Assembly (NCBI GenBank): GCA_963575745.1
Contig: CAUYUJ010020757.1
Coordinates: forward strand, 20,001-44,016
Reading direction: 5' to 3'
DNA length: 24,016 nucleotides
Source of the DNA: Prorocentrum cordatum
Taxonomy: Eukaryota; Sar; Dinophyceae; Prorocentrales; Prorocentraceae
Shown here: positions 9,136 through 17,110 of the stretch, one piece after another
Layout: each line of letters begins with the position of its first letter
Numbering within the stretch: position 1 is the stretch's first letter
The notes under the pieces: model-generated
Told to the model about the DNA's origin: nothing
The model's input: the letters and a program-made list of their open reading frames with translations, nothing else
The model's database searches: none
Position numbers and translations under genes: made by a program

Positions 9136-9622
9136 TCTGAAGACGTGGGACATTTCGACGGCGTTCTTACAGGGCCTATCCCGCGAGACACTGCGTCGGA
9201 ACGCGAAGCGCATGGGCATCGAAGTCAGAGATCAACGTAAGGTATATCTCAAGCCGCCAGCTAACATCTGGCGCCACTTCAGAGACTATCCCAAGCCGAA
9301 CATCAGGATTCAAGAGCTTGATGTGCCGTTCTTCCTGCTGCAGCTCTTGAAGCCCATTTATGGCACAGTGGGCGCTCCACTTCTATGGCAGTTAGCATTG
9401 TCATTGTTCGTGATGGAAGATCTTTCTGGTTTCCGATCAGTATTCGACGATAACTTCTTCATGTGGGCCAAGGAATGCAGCATCATGATGGTTTGGACTG
9501 TGCACGTGGACGATATCATAGTTCTGGCTAATGTGACATATCCGTGCTCGAGCTTGGCTGAGATGGAGAAGCGTTTCGGACAATCAAGCGTCATCATCTG
9601 CCGTTCACTCACATGGGCATGA
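9119..9622 (+). pseudogene. copia-type reverse transcriptase, catalytic core
   Basis: Frame 2 encodes motif A as KTWDISTAFLQG (Asp at 9149-9151), then KVYLKPPANIW, the motif B region as LLKPIYGTVGAPLLWQLALS, and motif C as TVHVDDIIVLAN (two Asp at 9509-9514). These correspond to the D...AFLxG, KxIYGxxxAPxxW and VDD blocks of Ty1/copia RT (Pfam RVT_2). In life the enzyme copies the element's RNA into cDNA in virus-like particles. The frame ends at 9622 and the sequence carries on in other frames: MGMSYEQIRPKHLF, then about 9665-9740 HQESFTDSLNKIFIEPALKD-like. There are therefore further frameshifts near 9600 and 9655. Confidence 0.85.
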
Positions 9623-9756
9623 GCTATGAGCAGATACGGCCCAAACATTTGTTTTAATCCACCAAGAGAGCTTCACGGACTCGTTAAATAAGATCTTCAT
9701 TGAGCCGGCGCTGAAAGACAAGACGGAGAAGGAGTGCAATCAAGACACGGGAAGAC

Positions 9757-10160
9757 ATGTACTGTGAGGTTGTACAGTTGCAGCAATTAGTACGGCAGGC
9801 CAACATCGGGTATCTCAAGCCGGCGAACCTCATCATCGATCGAGCCCAGAGGAATAAGCATATGGTTGGACTCCATTCTGCACCACTCAGCTATCCCGTA
9901 CGCTTGGTTTCTATCGGCGATGCAAGTCACGGCGGCACGAAGACATCCTACCCTCAAGAGGGCACGGCGGTATGTGTGATGGAGGACCACATGCACGAAG
10001 TCAGAGTGAGGAAGGATCAGGTTCATCCGGACGACGCCTTCAAGATTGGTGGTAATTGCCACACCTTATCGTTGGCTTCGGGTAAGGCGAAGCGTATATG
10101 CCGTTCGACGTGTCATGCAGAGACGAACGCGGGCTACAATGTTACTCAGAGTGCTCAGTC
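9757..10160 (+). pseudogene. copia-type RNase H domain, first part
   Basis: Frame 1 reads LQQLVRQANIGYLKPANLII, then RLVSIGDASHGGTKTS with the first catalytic-type Asp at 9919-9921, and later CHTLSLASGKAKRICRSTCHAETNA with the catalytic-type Glu at 10120-10122. This is the D...E pattern of copia RNase H, which removes the RNA strand of the hybrid. After about 10140 the recognisable sequence passes to frame 3, so the open frame continuing to 10224 is out of register at its end. Confidence 0.75.
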
Positions 10161-10579
10161 ATCGCCCTCAGACTCACGGAGAGCATCACCTGTTCGGACG
10201 TTCAGCACAACGCAGTGGACATGATGGAGATATCCAACCGAAGGTTGTACCATATTCGAGTTGGTCACTGTACTAATTGTATGGACTTCTGGCAGTTGTG
10301 TTGCGGGGTGAAGGGCGTACCAAGTGACAAGGGATCGCGATTGGCAGTATTATCGATGCGTGAGGAACGACTGTCAGGACGCATTTGGCACTTTCTTCAC
10401 TTGAGGTGATGTTGGTTGACGGGCTTACCAACTGCGGAGTCTTCAAGCTGTTCATGACGCACATGGCTACAGGAGCTTGGCATATCGAGGTTCCCAAAAA
10501 CAAGTACGTGACGATGCGGACCAATATCGAGCCTCATACCAGCTTCGACGAGACAGATCTATTGGACTTGAAGAGCTAG
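10140..10579 (+). pseudogene. copia-type RNase H C-terminal part, end of pol
   Basis: Frame 3 carries VIALRLTESI, HNAVDMMEISNRRLYHI and GVKGVPSDKGSRLAVLSMRE followed by RLSGRIWHF, a segment I associate with dinoflagellate copia elements. Near 10385-10400 the reading moves to frame 2: EVMLVDGLTNCGVFKLFM, equivalent to the copia 'ADxLTK' C-terminal signature, ending at TAG 10577-10579. Two frame changes in about 440 bp confirm decay. No polypurine tract or LTR pair can be recognised around the element. Confidence 0.65.
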
Positions 10580-10641
10580 CCTCTAACGCTATGAACTTCC
10601 TATTTTTCTGGAGTTGTACACCCTGGCCAGGTCATCGGTCA

Positions 10642-10724
10642 GATCTACGTGATAGTCTATGTCGTGTGGAGTGGTGTGCCTCGACAGGGTCTTCAGGCTG
10701 ACCTGCGCGATAGCCGACGTCGCG
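10642..10724 (+). repeat. 58-bp-offset diverged direct duplication
   Basis: The 25-bp segment starting GATCTACGTGATAGTC at 10642 recurs at 10700 as GACCTGCGCGATAGCC. Seven positions differ and six of them are transitions. Weaker similarity extends about 20 bp to the left (CAGGTCATC/CAGGGTCTTC). Such a bias fits methylation-linked C-to-T decay of an old tandem copy. Confidence 0.55.
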
Positions 10725-10740
10725 AAAGCCTGGTCACTCG

Positions 10741-10830
10741 TCGTTCGCCTCTGGCCTTAGTACAGAGTAGTATCTGTTCTTACCATCTCGAGGCTGTCTG
10801 TTATGCAGGCGAGTTTGAATTTTTCAACGT
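10741..10830 (+). ncRNA. U2 snRNA-like sequence A (pseudogene or U2-derived repeat)
   Basis: GTAGTATCTGTTCTTACCAT at 10767-10786 matches 18 of 20 bases of the universally conserved U2 segment holding the GUAGUA branch-site-pairing sequence and the start of stem IIa. Upstream, CTCTG and CAGAG flank GCCTTAGTA as a 5-bp hairpin where U2 stem I sits (the family has CUUCUCGGCCUUUUGGCUAAGA there). Downstream are a CTCG...CGAG hairpin and AATTTTTC at 10818-10825, reminiscent of an Sm site. The rest is not clearly U2, so I regard it as a degenerate copy rather than a working gene. Confidence 0.55.
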
Positions 10831-10892
10831 TTGATGAGCTTGAAACACCCACGATTTAAAGTGTTTGAATACTTGCTGGACTTCATTTCGGG

Positions 10893-10951
10893 ACACTGGA
10901 ACCTGAGCTAGAGTTCAGGTTCGATCAGAGGTAGTATCTGTTCTTATCAGT
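10893..10951 (+). ncRNA. U2 snRNA-like sequence B (pseudogene or U2-derived repeat)
   Basis: GTAGTATCTGTTCTTATCAG at 10931-10950, plus the following T, is identical to the conserved U2 core. The preceding GATCAGAG corresponds to GAUCAAGU of U2 with three changes. Just upstream a hairpin (AACCTGA, loop GCTAGAG, then TTCAGGTT, about 10900-10922) takes the place of stem I. The closing half of stem IIa and an Sm site are not seen downstream, where the sequence becomes unrelated. With copy A, 164 bp upstream, it shares CAGAG(G)TAGTATCTGTTCTTA. Confidence 0.6.
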
Positions 10952-11416
10952 AGGGTGTGTAGCTAGCCAGACAGACAGGCAGAGGGCGGCACCCGCATTC
11001 GCATCGGGGCCCAAGGGGAAACATCTCTCATCTCCGCTCATCCCCTCCCTCCCTCCCTCCCTCCCTTCCCACCTTCTACGCCGCAGCGCCTCTGCCACCC
11101 CAGACATCCGCCGATATGATTTCTTCAATCCGCGGCCCCAGAGGTCCCGACCCCTTCCCCGGGAGTGGTTTTTCGTCCCGGATCCATTTTTGATGGTCCT
11201 CGGGCCGGATAACTGGCCCCGGAGGCCGAAATCTAGGAAAAACCTCCAGGTTGAAAACATCAGATCCTCGGATCTCTGGGACTACCCTCGCCCCCCCCCC
11301 TCTGCGCTGCTGGAAGCCCCCCGCCCCCGCAGTTGCCGAGCCTCACCGTCAAGTTGCGGCTCCCGGCGCCCGCTCGCCCCGGGCCTGGGGCAGGGCAGGT
11401 CCCGGCAGGATGGGGC
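10952..11416. other. no recognisable gene; short (CCCT)n tract
   Basis: GC-rich spacer between the U2-like copy and the scaffold gap. A (CCCT)n run occupies about 11041-11070. Overlapping open frames on both strands have no recognised motif. Confidence 0.5.
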
Positions 11417-11516
11417 NNNNNNNNNNNNNNNNNNNNNNNNNNNNNNNNNNNNNNNNNNNNNNNNNNNNNNNNNNNNNNNNNNNNNNNNNNNNNNNNNNNN
11501 NNNNNNNNNNNNNNNN
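11417..11516. other. assembly gap, exactly 100 N
   Basis: One hundred N bases, the usual placeholder for a scaffold join of unknown size. The right edge is a GAG triplet run (11517-11535), so the gap probably hides a longer microsatellite. Open frames crossing it are not meaningful. Confidence 0.97.
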
Positions 11517-11535
11517 GAGGAGGAGGAGGAGGAGG

Positions 11536-11934
11536 GGCCGGGAGATCGTGCCGCATCGGCGATGCGGCTCGGTGTGGAGCCAGAGTCCCTCCACGCCGAC
11601 GCTGCCGATGCGTCGCCGACGTCGCGGAGCCGCCCCGGATCTCTGGGCCCCCCTCTCTCGCCGTGCCCGCAGGGGCCACGCCCGCCCAGCCGCTTCCGGC
11701 TCAGCCGGGCCCCTGCGGAGGGGGCCTGTCGGGTCCGTTCCTCGCCCGGTGCTGGGCCGGGCGGGGGGGCGCCAAGTGCTCGCCTGCACCAGTCCGGGCC
11801 AGGCCAGTCTTCGTCGAGCTGTCGGCCACGCGCAGAGGGGGGGGGACGGCTTCTGAGACGCACCCCTGCTTCTCAGAAGGCGCGGGCCTTGCCTGTAGAT
11901 GTAAGGCCGGCGCCGGTAGGGTGTGGCAGTTCCC
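11536..11934. other. GC-rich spacer, no gene
   Basis: All six frames are rich in Arg/Pro/Ala/Gly from base composition. GCCGATGCG/CATCGGC words recur near 11555-11610. I see no protein motif. Confidence 0.4.
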
Positions 11935-12770
11935 AGACCTCTCCTGAGAATCCCTCATTCGTTTTTTTGTTGTTCCTGTCGAGGGTCTTGCGTTTTTTTC
12001 CTGGCGGGGACCCATTGAAAAACTTCAACTGTTCTGTTTTACGGGGATTTTTGGGCCCCCCAATGAAAAGAGGACTATTCCTGATCCCCCAAACCAAAAC
12101 AACTCTGACGAATTCCCGACCCACCCCCGAGCTGGGGGGTTACGCTAGGTCTCTTCGTGTCGACTGGTGGCAACACCGCCGCCGGTTCAACGTCGAACGC
12201 AGGCGGCGGCCCAGATCGGGGGCCACATGCGAACCCTACCCCTGCCCCCCACGATTTCTGAGGGGGAGGGTGGGGTTCACTTCGCTCGGGAGGTCACGAG
12301 CGAAGTGAACCCCACCCTCCCCCTCCTCAAAAATCGTGAGGGGTGGGGGTAGGGTTCGCATGTGGCCCCCTACCAGAGTGGGTGGATGTTGAACGATCGA
12401 ACGTTGCGGAAACGGCCGATTGTTCACGGAACGATCCCCGCGGTGTCAGGAACCAGCGCCCAGGTCGACACGGCACGAACCTGCCGTATTCCGGTTTTTT
12501 CAAGGGTTCTCCAGTTACCCCAGGCTCCGAGAGGGGAAATCCCCGATCCCCCCCAATTCGATTTTCCTGGATGTTTTCGCGGGGTCTCCGGCCGCCCCAG
12601 GCTCCGAGAGGAAAACCCTAGATATCAACACCATCTCGGGGATTGTTCTGTGTTTTTTTCGAAGGCTTCCGGGCCCCCACAAAAGCAATATTGTTGTTGA
12701 AAGCACCAAGTCGGGTTTTTTCAGGTGGGTTTCCGGTGATTCTCTGGCCACCCCAGGCTTCTGAGGATGT
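11935..12770 (+). repeat. degenerate tandem array, about 77-bp period
   Basis: The word CCCCAGGCTCCGAGAGG occurs near 12518 and 12595, with a changed version (CCCCAGGCTTCTGAGG) near 12751: spacings of 77 and 156 (two periods). Between them come GGGTTTTTTC-like T runs and TCTCCGG/TTCCGG words in the same phase. Diverged units with T/C blocks (TTTTTTTG, GGGATTTTTGGG) continue leftward to about 11940, interrupted by the palindromic element at 12218-12370. Non-coding. Confidence 0.65.
12218..12370. mobile_element. palindromic MITE-like element, family A copy 1
   Basis: A 153-bp near-perfect hairpin. Arms of about 71 bp start GGGGGCCACATGCGAACCCT and end in the reverse complement, separated by only about 8 bp (GGAGGTCA). 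TA follows the right end (12371-12372), while the left flank is TC, presumably mutated or imprecise. Two other copies at 21361 and 22403 have TA on both sides. No coding capacity. Confidence 0.85.
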
Positions 12771-12783
12771 CGCAGACGAAAGC

Positions 12784-13440
12784 TTCGTTTTTCGAGAACC
12801 AACCAACGTTGTAGAACAACTCCAACATCCCCATATTGTAAGGATGTCTCAGGCGCAGCATTTTGGATATTCGACTCCCTGTCTCCAACATTTGAGGTTT
12901 TTTGGGGGAGTCTCAGGCGATCGTGCCGTTTCTGATAACCAACGTCGTAGGACAACTCCTCCAACATCCCAATGGGTGAGAATGTCTAAGGCGAAGCGCT
13001 CCTCCACACCATGTTGGATCTCCGAGGCCAATCTCCAACATCCAAAGTTTGTGAGGATGTCTCGGCCGAAAGCCATATTTCTGACAACCTACGTCGAACA
13101 ACAACTCCTATCGCATCCCCATTGTTTGAGGATGTGCCAGGGAAAGCGCCCCCCCCCCCCCCCCCCGCACTACATCGGATATCTGACGCCCGATCTGCAG
13201 CATCTAATTGTTCTGAGGGTGTGTCAGGCGAACCTCCACTTTTGATAAACAACGTCGCAAGTAAAACAAGTCCTCCAACATCCCTATTTTGTGATAATGT
13301 GTTGTATATCCGACGCCCGATCTCCAACATTCCATATGTCTGAGGATGTTTCAGGCGACACTTACTGCTTAGAACAATCGTTGTAAGCAACATCCCCATC
13401 GTGTGAGTATGTCTCAGGTGAAACGCTCCTCCTTCTGCTT
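12784..13440 (+). repeat. degenerate tandem array, 125-160 bp period
   Basis: Related units carry, in order, an ACGTCGTAG/ACGTTGTAG word, CTCCAACATCCC, a GTGAGGATGTCTCAGGCGAA-like block and often GATATCCGACGCCCGATCTCC. The AACGTYG word starts near 12805, 12941, 13090, 13251 and 13376, giving spacings of about 136, 149, 161 and 125 bp. GAGGATGTCTCAGGCG itself recurs more often, so each unit is an internal duplication. A run of 18 C lies at 13149-13166. Frames across it are open only by chance. Confidence 0.75.
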
Positions 13441-14100
13441 CTCCTCGTCCTGCTCGTCACCCCTCCAGTCTAGGGCCAATGGCCCAACAAAGCAAAGAGA
13501 GCCTTGGGCCCAAGCGATGGTAGAGCGGGGAGGTAATCACATGAATTTGTTGTAAGGGCTTTCAGGTAAGAAAGGTCTTACTGGGGTCGCCCTCGGTGCC
13601 AGGGGAAGCCAGTGACCAAGTGGCCGGTAACATAACAAACGAGAACCCGCCATGTGGCTGGTGGTGGTCGTTGTGATGGTGCGCTTGAGCGAGAAGGTCT
13701 GGGCTTGCCGAGAAGGAGGCTCGACGCTCAGGCGGCCGAAAAGTGGCGATTCGATCTCAAGCGTCGCGACCGCACTATTGGATTCCCAGCGGCTGGGCGA
13801 CAGTACAGTTCAGTTCCCATCTGCGAGTCACCGCGGCTCTGGAAGATAAAGCGGGGGACAGCGCCTCGGGCAAGGCGCTTCGAGAGCTCGAGTGGGCACT
13901 GCACCCCTGGAATGCTTAGGGCCGTAAGGGGGATGCAGGAACTCGGCGGGGGACGGGATTTCAAGGGGTTCGGGATTTCCATGGGGCGGGAAGGCAAACA
14001 CGTAAGGCATTTGTTTTGGCTCGGGAAGTCTTGCGGATGCAGGAACCCAGGATATGGAAGTGGACGGACATATGAAAAGTGGCAGGCGAGAGTGCAAGGG
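13441..14100. other. spacer without recognised gene
   Basis: Mixed sequence. An open frame at 13654-14223 plus has moderate complexity (FDLKRRDRTIGFPAAGRQYS), but I recognise no domain and no start or splice signal that would support it. I list it as a weak possibility only. Confidence 0.3.
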
Positions 14101-14103
14101 GAT

Positions 14104-14205
14104 CCAGAATGGATTATGCGATTGCGTTATTGCTCAGATCACTTGCGATTGCGTTATTGCGAATGCAAGGAGCTCAGATCTTTTTCATTTGCGATTGGGT
14201 TATTC
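14104..14205 (+). repeat. short direct repeats of GCGATTGCGTTATTGC
   Basis: GCGATTGCGTTATTGC appears near 14118 and again near 14147, then diverged as GCGATTGGGTTATTCC near 14189. CTCAGATC also recurs. This is an irregular local repeat with no gene. Confidence 0.6.
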
Positions 14206-14748
14206 CCTGTTGCGTTTGCCTAAGGTTGCCAGTGTTAGTTGCTCTGTGTTTTGCTCTAAGTGTATTCAATTGCAATTCATCGTTGTGCAATTTGTGTTGC
14301 GGATTTTGTGGTGCCAGCAATGTGATTCAAGCTATGTGGTGTAATCTACGTGGTGCAAGTTGCGTTGTTAAGACTGACGCGACTTCTAACATATCTTCGC
14401 CCAAGTGCCTTGAATCCAATAGTGTTTGCTCGCGACTCCAGGGGTCCAATCGTCGCTTCTTGGTCGCCCCATGGAGGCTATTATGGATTACCCCCTTTGC
14501 GGATCGTCGGCTCCAGCGGTCACTCGGTGAAGGCTTCCCCAGGAGGTTCGGCAAGGCCTCTGCGAGGCTTCCCTTCGGCGGGGAGCCTCCGGGGGGGCAA
14601 GCGAGCAGGGCCGGGCCTCCTCGGGAGGCCTGGCTGCTCCCTGGCCTGCTGAGAAGCTTCCTGGGCCTCCCCGGGAGACACCACAAGACGTCTCAGTCGT
14701 GAGCCTTGAGACGGGGGTCAACGCAAACGGGGGTCAGCCAGAGCGCCC

Positions 14749-14884
14749 GATCTTGCAGGATCCTGCAGGGCCAGGGTCGCATTGACCCGGGTTTGGGTGC
14801 AGGATCCTGCAGGGTCTTGCAGGATCCTTCGCATTGACCTGGGCTTGGGTGCAGGATCTCGCAGGATCTTGCAGGATTCTGCAA
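14749..14884 (+). repeat. 52-bp tandem repeat rich in GGATCCTGCAGG
   Basis: CGCATTGACCCGGGTTTGGG at 14778 recurs as CGCATTGACCTGGGCTTGGG at 14830, a 52-bp period. Each unit is followed by GTGCAGGATC(C/T)(T/C)GCAGG and further TTGCAGGAT words. About two and a half units are present. The palindromic words GGATCC and CCTGCAGG give it hairpin potential. Confidence 0.8.
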
Positions 14885-14963
14885 GGCCTGACTGACCGGG
14901 GTCTGGATAGACTCGGTCGGGTCAGACGATCCCCGACCCAGAAAGCCAGGGATCCTCGGGGAG

Positions 14964-15003
14964 GGCCCGCCGCCTTCTGGGAAGGCCCTCTCCTCCTCTC
15001 ACT
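14964..15003 (+). repeat. dispersed repeat shared with 23319-23356
   Basis: GCCCGCCGCCTTCTGGGAAG and the following GGCCCTCTCCTCCTCTCACT match the segment introducing the satellite at 23355, with a few changes and two indels. CGCTCGCCGCCGATC follows here where the satellite follows there, so this may be the edge of a dispersed copy. The remainder of 15004-15470 shows nothing recognisable. Confidence 0.55.
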
Positions 15004-16341
15004 CTCTCCTGTCGCTCGCCGCCGATCCGCGCTCAGCTCGGTGCCGCTCCGGCGCCTCTACGCAGCATCCGCACGAGGCGCGTTCTGGAGCGCCCTCAGT
15101 CCTGCGCTTCTGCGGCGGTCGGCTTCCCTGCCTGCTGGGCCCCGACCGTCTCCCCCGCCCTCCGCCTGGTTCTTCACGTCCAGTGCACGCCGCGCGGGCG
15201 CCGCGCGATCTGGTCTCCCAGGTTTCAGTCTGGCCTGTCCCTCTGCAGGAGGAATACATTTTTCACAGTCGAAGAATTGTATCGGGACGATGTTTTTTTG
15301 AGTATTTGTGGGTATGCTTAGAATATTGTTTCGGCTTTTATTATGATTCGTCCGAAATCCGCCTGTCGGAGGACATGCCCGACCGAAGCCCAGGTTCGGC
15401 CATCTCCTTCTCCTCCCGGCGCCTCCATGCGTCTCTTGCTGTTCCTCCACGCACCGCACGAAGTGGCACCTTCCGCCACCCGAGAGTGCACGACCCGCTC
15501 AGAGCGGCATCTTTGCCCTCGCGCCCGGAGTGGCGTTCTCTGCCCCGAAGTGGCGCTCTCCGCCCGAAGCGGCCTTCTTCTTCTCTCGCCCGAAGTGGCG
15601 CTGTCCGCCCGAAACGGCACGACCCGCTCCAAGTGACACTTTCCGCCCGACGCGGCTGTCTTCCCTCTCGCCCGGAGTGGCGCTCTCTGCCCCAAAGTGG
15701 CACGATCCTTCCGAAGTGGACCTTTCCGCCCGACGCGGAGTTTTGATTTTCGCTTGAGGTAGCGGTCTCCGCACGAAGCGGCACCATCCGCCCGAAGTGG
15801 CGTTATCCAGTCGAAGCGGCTTGCTTTTCTCTCGTCCGGAGTGGCGCCCTCTGCCCTGGAGCGGCACTATTCGTCCGAAGCTGATCTTTCCGCCCGAGGC
15901 GGAGTTTTATTTTTCGCCCGAGGTAGCGGTCTCCGTCCGATGCGACAATATCAGCCTGAAATGGCAGTTTCCGCTCGACTCGGCTTTCTTCCCTCTCGCT
16001 CGACGTCGCGTTCTCTGTCCCTAAGTGGCGCTCTCCGCCCGAAGTGGCACTTTCCGCCCGAAGCGGCATTCTTCTTTCTCGCCCGAAGTGGCGCTGTCCG
16101 CCCGAAGCGGCGCTCCCCGCCCGAAGTGGCCCTTCCGCCCGAAGCAGCTTTCTTCCCTCTCGCCCGGAGTGGCGTTCTCTGCTTCGAAGTGGCACTATCC
16201 GTCCGAAGTGGCTCCTTTCCGCCCGAAGCGGTGCTTGATCTTTCGCCTGAGGTAGCGCCTTCCGTGGCGATACTGTCAGCCCGAAGTGGCACCTTTCGCC
16301 CGACTCGGCTTTCTTCCCTCTCGCTCGACGTGGCGTTCTCT

Positions 16342-16522
16342 CTGGGTAGTCGAAGGCCAGACTGTCAGATTGGATTGGGCCCCAAGGGCCAATCTGGCCC
16401 GGCCAAACTGGATGATTTGGGTTATTCGCCAGACTGGATTCGCGTTGGCTCCCTCGCCAGATTGCCCCCGTTTGCCAGATTGGGCCTGCCAGATTGGCGC
16501 CAGATTGGCTTCGACTACCCAG
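16342..16522. mobile_element. TIR element inserted in the satellite, 5-bp duplication TCTCT
   Basis: A 181-bp segment with terminal inverted repeats CTGGGTAGTCGAAG (left) and CTTCGACTACCCAG (right), extending imperfectly to about 22 bp. TCTCT lies on both sides (16337-16341 and 16523-16527). Removing the element and one TCTCT restores TGGCGTTCTCTGCCTC, the exact word in other satellite units (for example at 16736), which dates the insertion after array formation. Its interior repeats CCAGATTGG/CCAATCTGG several times. No protein is encoded, and a non-autonomous DNA transposon is likely. Superfamily not assigned. Confidence 0.85.
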
Positions 16523-16559
16523 TCTCTGCCTCAAAGTTGAACTTTCCGCCCGAAGCGGC

Positions 16560-16560
<1 letters not shown>

Positions 16561-16622
<62 letters not shown>

Positions 16623-16644
16623 CTCTCTCTCTCTCTCTCTCTCT
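16561..16644 (+). repeat. 62-base poly-T followed by (CT)n
   Basis: T at every position 16561-16622, then about 11 CT repeats to 16644, sitting inside the satellite. On the minus strand it is an (AG)n-poly(A) tract, which could mark the tail of a lost retroposon, but no body is recognisable. True length is prone to sequencing error. Confidence 0.95.
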
Positions 16645-16764
16645 CGCCCGAAGTGGCGCTGCCCGCCCGAAGCGGCAGTATCCGCTCGAAACGGCATCAT
16701 CCGTTCGAAGAGGTTTCCTTTCCGTCTCGCCAGGAGTGGCGTTCTCTGCCTCGAAGCGGCACTA

Positions 16765-16947
16765 CTCCAGATTTCGTAATGAAGGGGAGGGGGGTCTCAT
16801 TTCGGGGGGGGGGGTCTCTTCCAGGCTATCTTGGAGGGCCTGGGGGGGTCTGGGGACGCTGTTTTGGAGGGTTCTCCCACGGGGGAGGTCTGAAATGGCT
16901 TGTCTTGGAGGGTCCAGACCCCCTCCCTTTTATTGCGAAATCTGGAG
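16765..16947. mobile_element. MITE-like element, family C, inserted in the satellite with TA duplication
   Basis: A 183-bp segment with termini CTCCAGATTTCG and CGAAATCTGGAG. The inverted similarity runs about 30 bp inward (AATGAAGGGGAGGGGGG / CCCCCTCCCTTTTATT). TA sits outside both ends (16763-16764, 16948-16949). Deleting the element plus one TA rebuilds GGCACTATCCGTCCGAAG, the same word found intact near 16190-16208, so the empty site is visible in the window. The interior is G-rich (GGGGGGGGGG near 16804) and non-coding. TA and length point to a Tc1/mariner-like non-autonomous element. Confidence 0.87.
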
Positions 16948-17110
16948 TATCCGTCCGAAGTGGCTCTTTCCGCCCGAAGCGGAGTTTTAGTTTTCGCCCG
17001 GTGTAGCGGTCTCCGCCCGAACGCGGCGCCATCAGCCCGAAGTGGCTTTTTTTCCGCCCGAAGCGGCTCTCTTCCCTCCTCGTCCGAGGTGGCGTTCTCC
17101 GCCCCGATGT

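Larger units (their letters stand above)
15470..17110 (+). repeat. GAAGYGGC satellite: about 20-bp subunits in a roughly 160-170 bp higher-order repeat
   Basis: The subunit is roughly CGCCCGAAGTGGCGCTCTC, alternating GAAGTGGC and GAAGCGGC. A marker block TTCTTCCCTCTCGCCCGGAG plus TGGCGTTCTCTGCC recurs near 15652, 15825, 15985, 16148 and 16308, spacings 173, 160, 163 and 160, showing a higher-order unit. Similar blocks occur near 16725 and 17070. The array is broken by a TIR element (16342-16522), a poly-T/CT tract (16561-16644) and a TA-flanked element (16765-16947). Long Arg/Gly- or Pro/Ser-rich frames through it are by-products. Confidence 0.85.

Noticed and set aside
10867-10882. ATACTTGCTGGAC, resembling the 5' end of U1 snRNA, between the two U2-like sequences
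   Set aside because: Only about 13 bases, with a substitution and a deletion relative to AUACUUACCUGGAC and no following U1 structure. Too weak to claim.
10915-10925. AGGTTCGATCA as a tRNA B box
   Set aside because: No acceptor or anticodon arms can be drawn around it, and it lies in the hairpin before the U2-like copy.
11190-12308. Open frames spanning the N run
   Set aside because: They cross an assembly gap of unknown length, and the flanks show no protein motif.
12784-13440. CRISPR-like array
   Set aside because: Repeats are degenerate and spacing varies from 125 to 161 bp with related, not unique, intervening sequence; the sequence context is eukaryotic.
13654-14223. 189-codon plus-strand frame as a gene
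   Set aside because: Moderate complexity but no domain, no splice signals I trust, and it runs into the GCGATTGCGTTATTGC repeats.
15803-16779. Long frames on both strands (Arg/Gly-rich minus, Pro/Ser-rich plus)
   Set aside because: Direct translation of the GAAGYGGC satellite, with two transposon insertions and a poly-T tract inside the frames.
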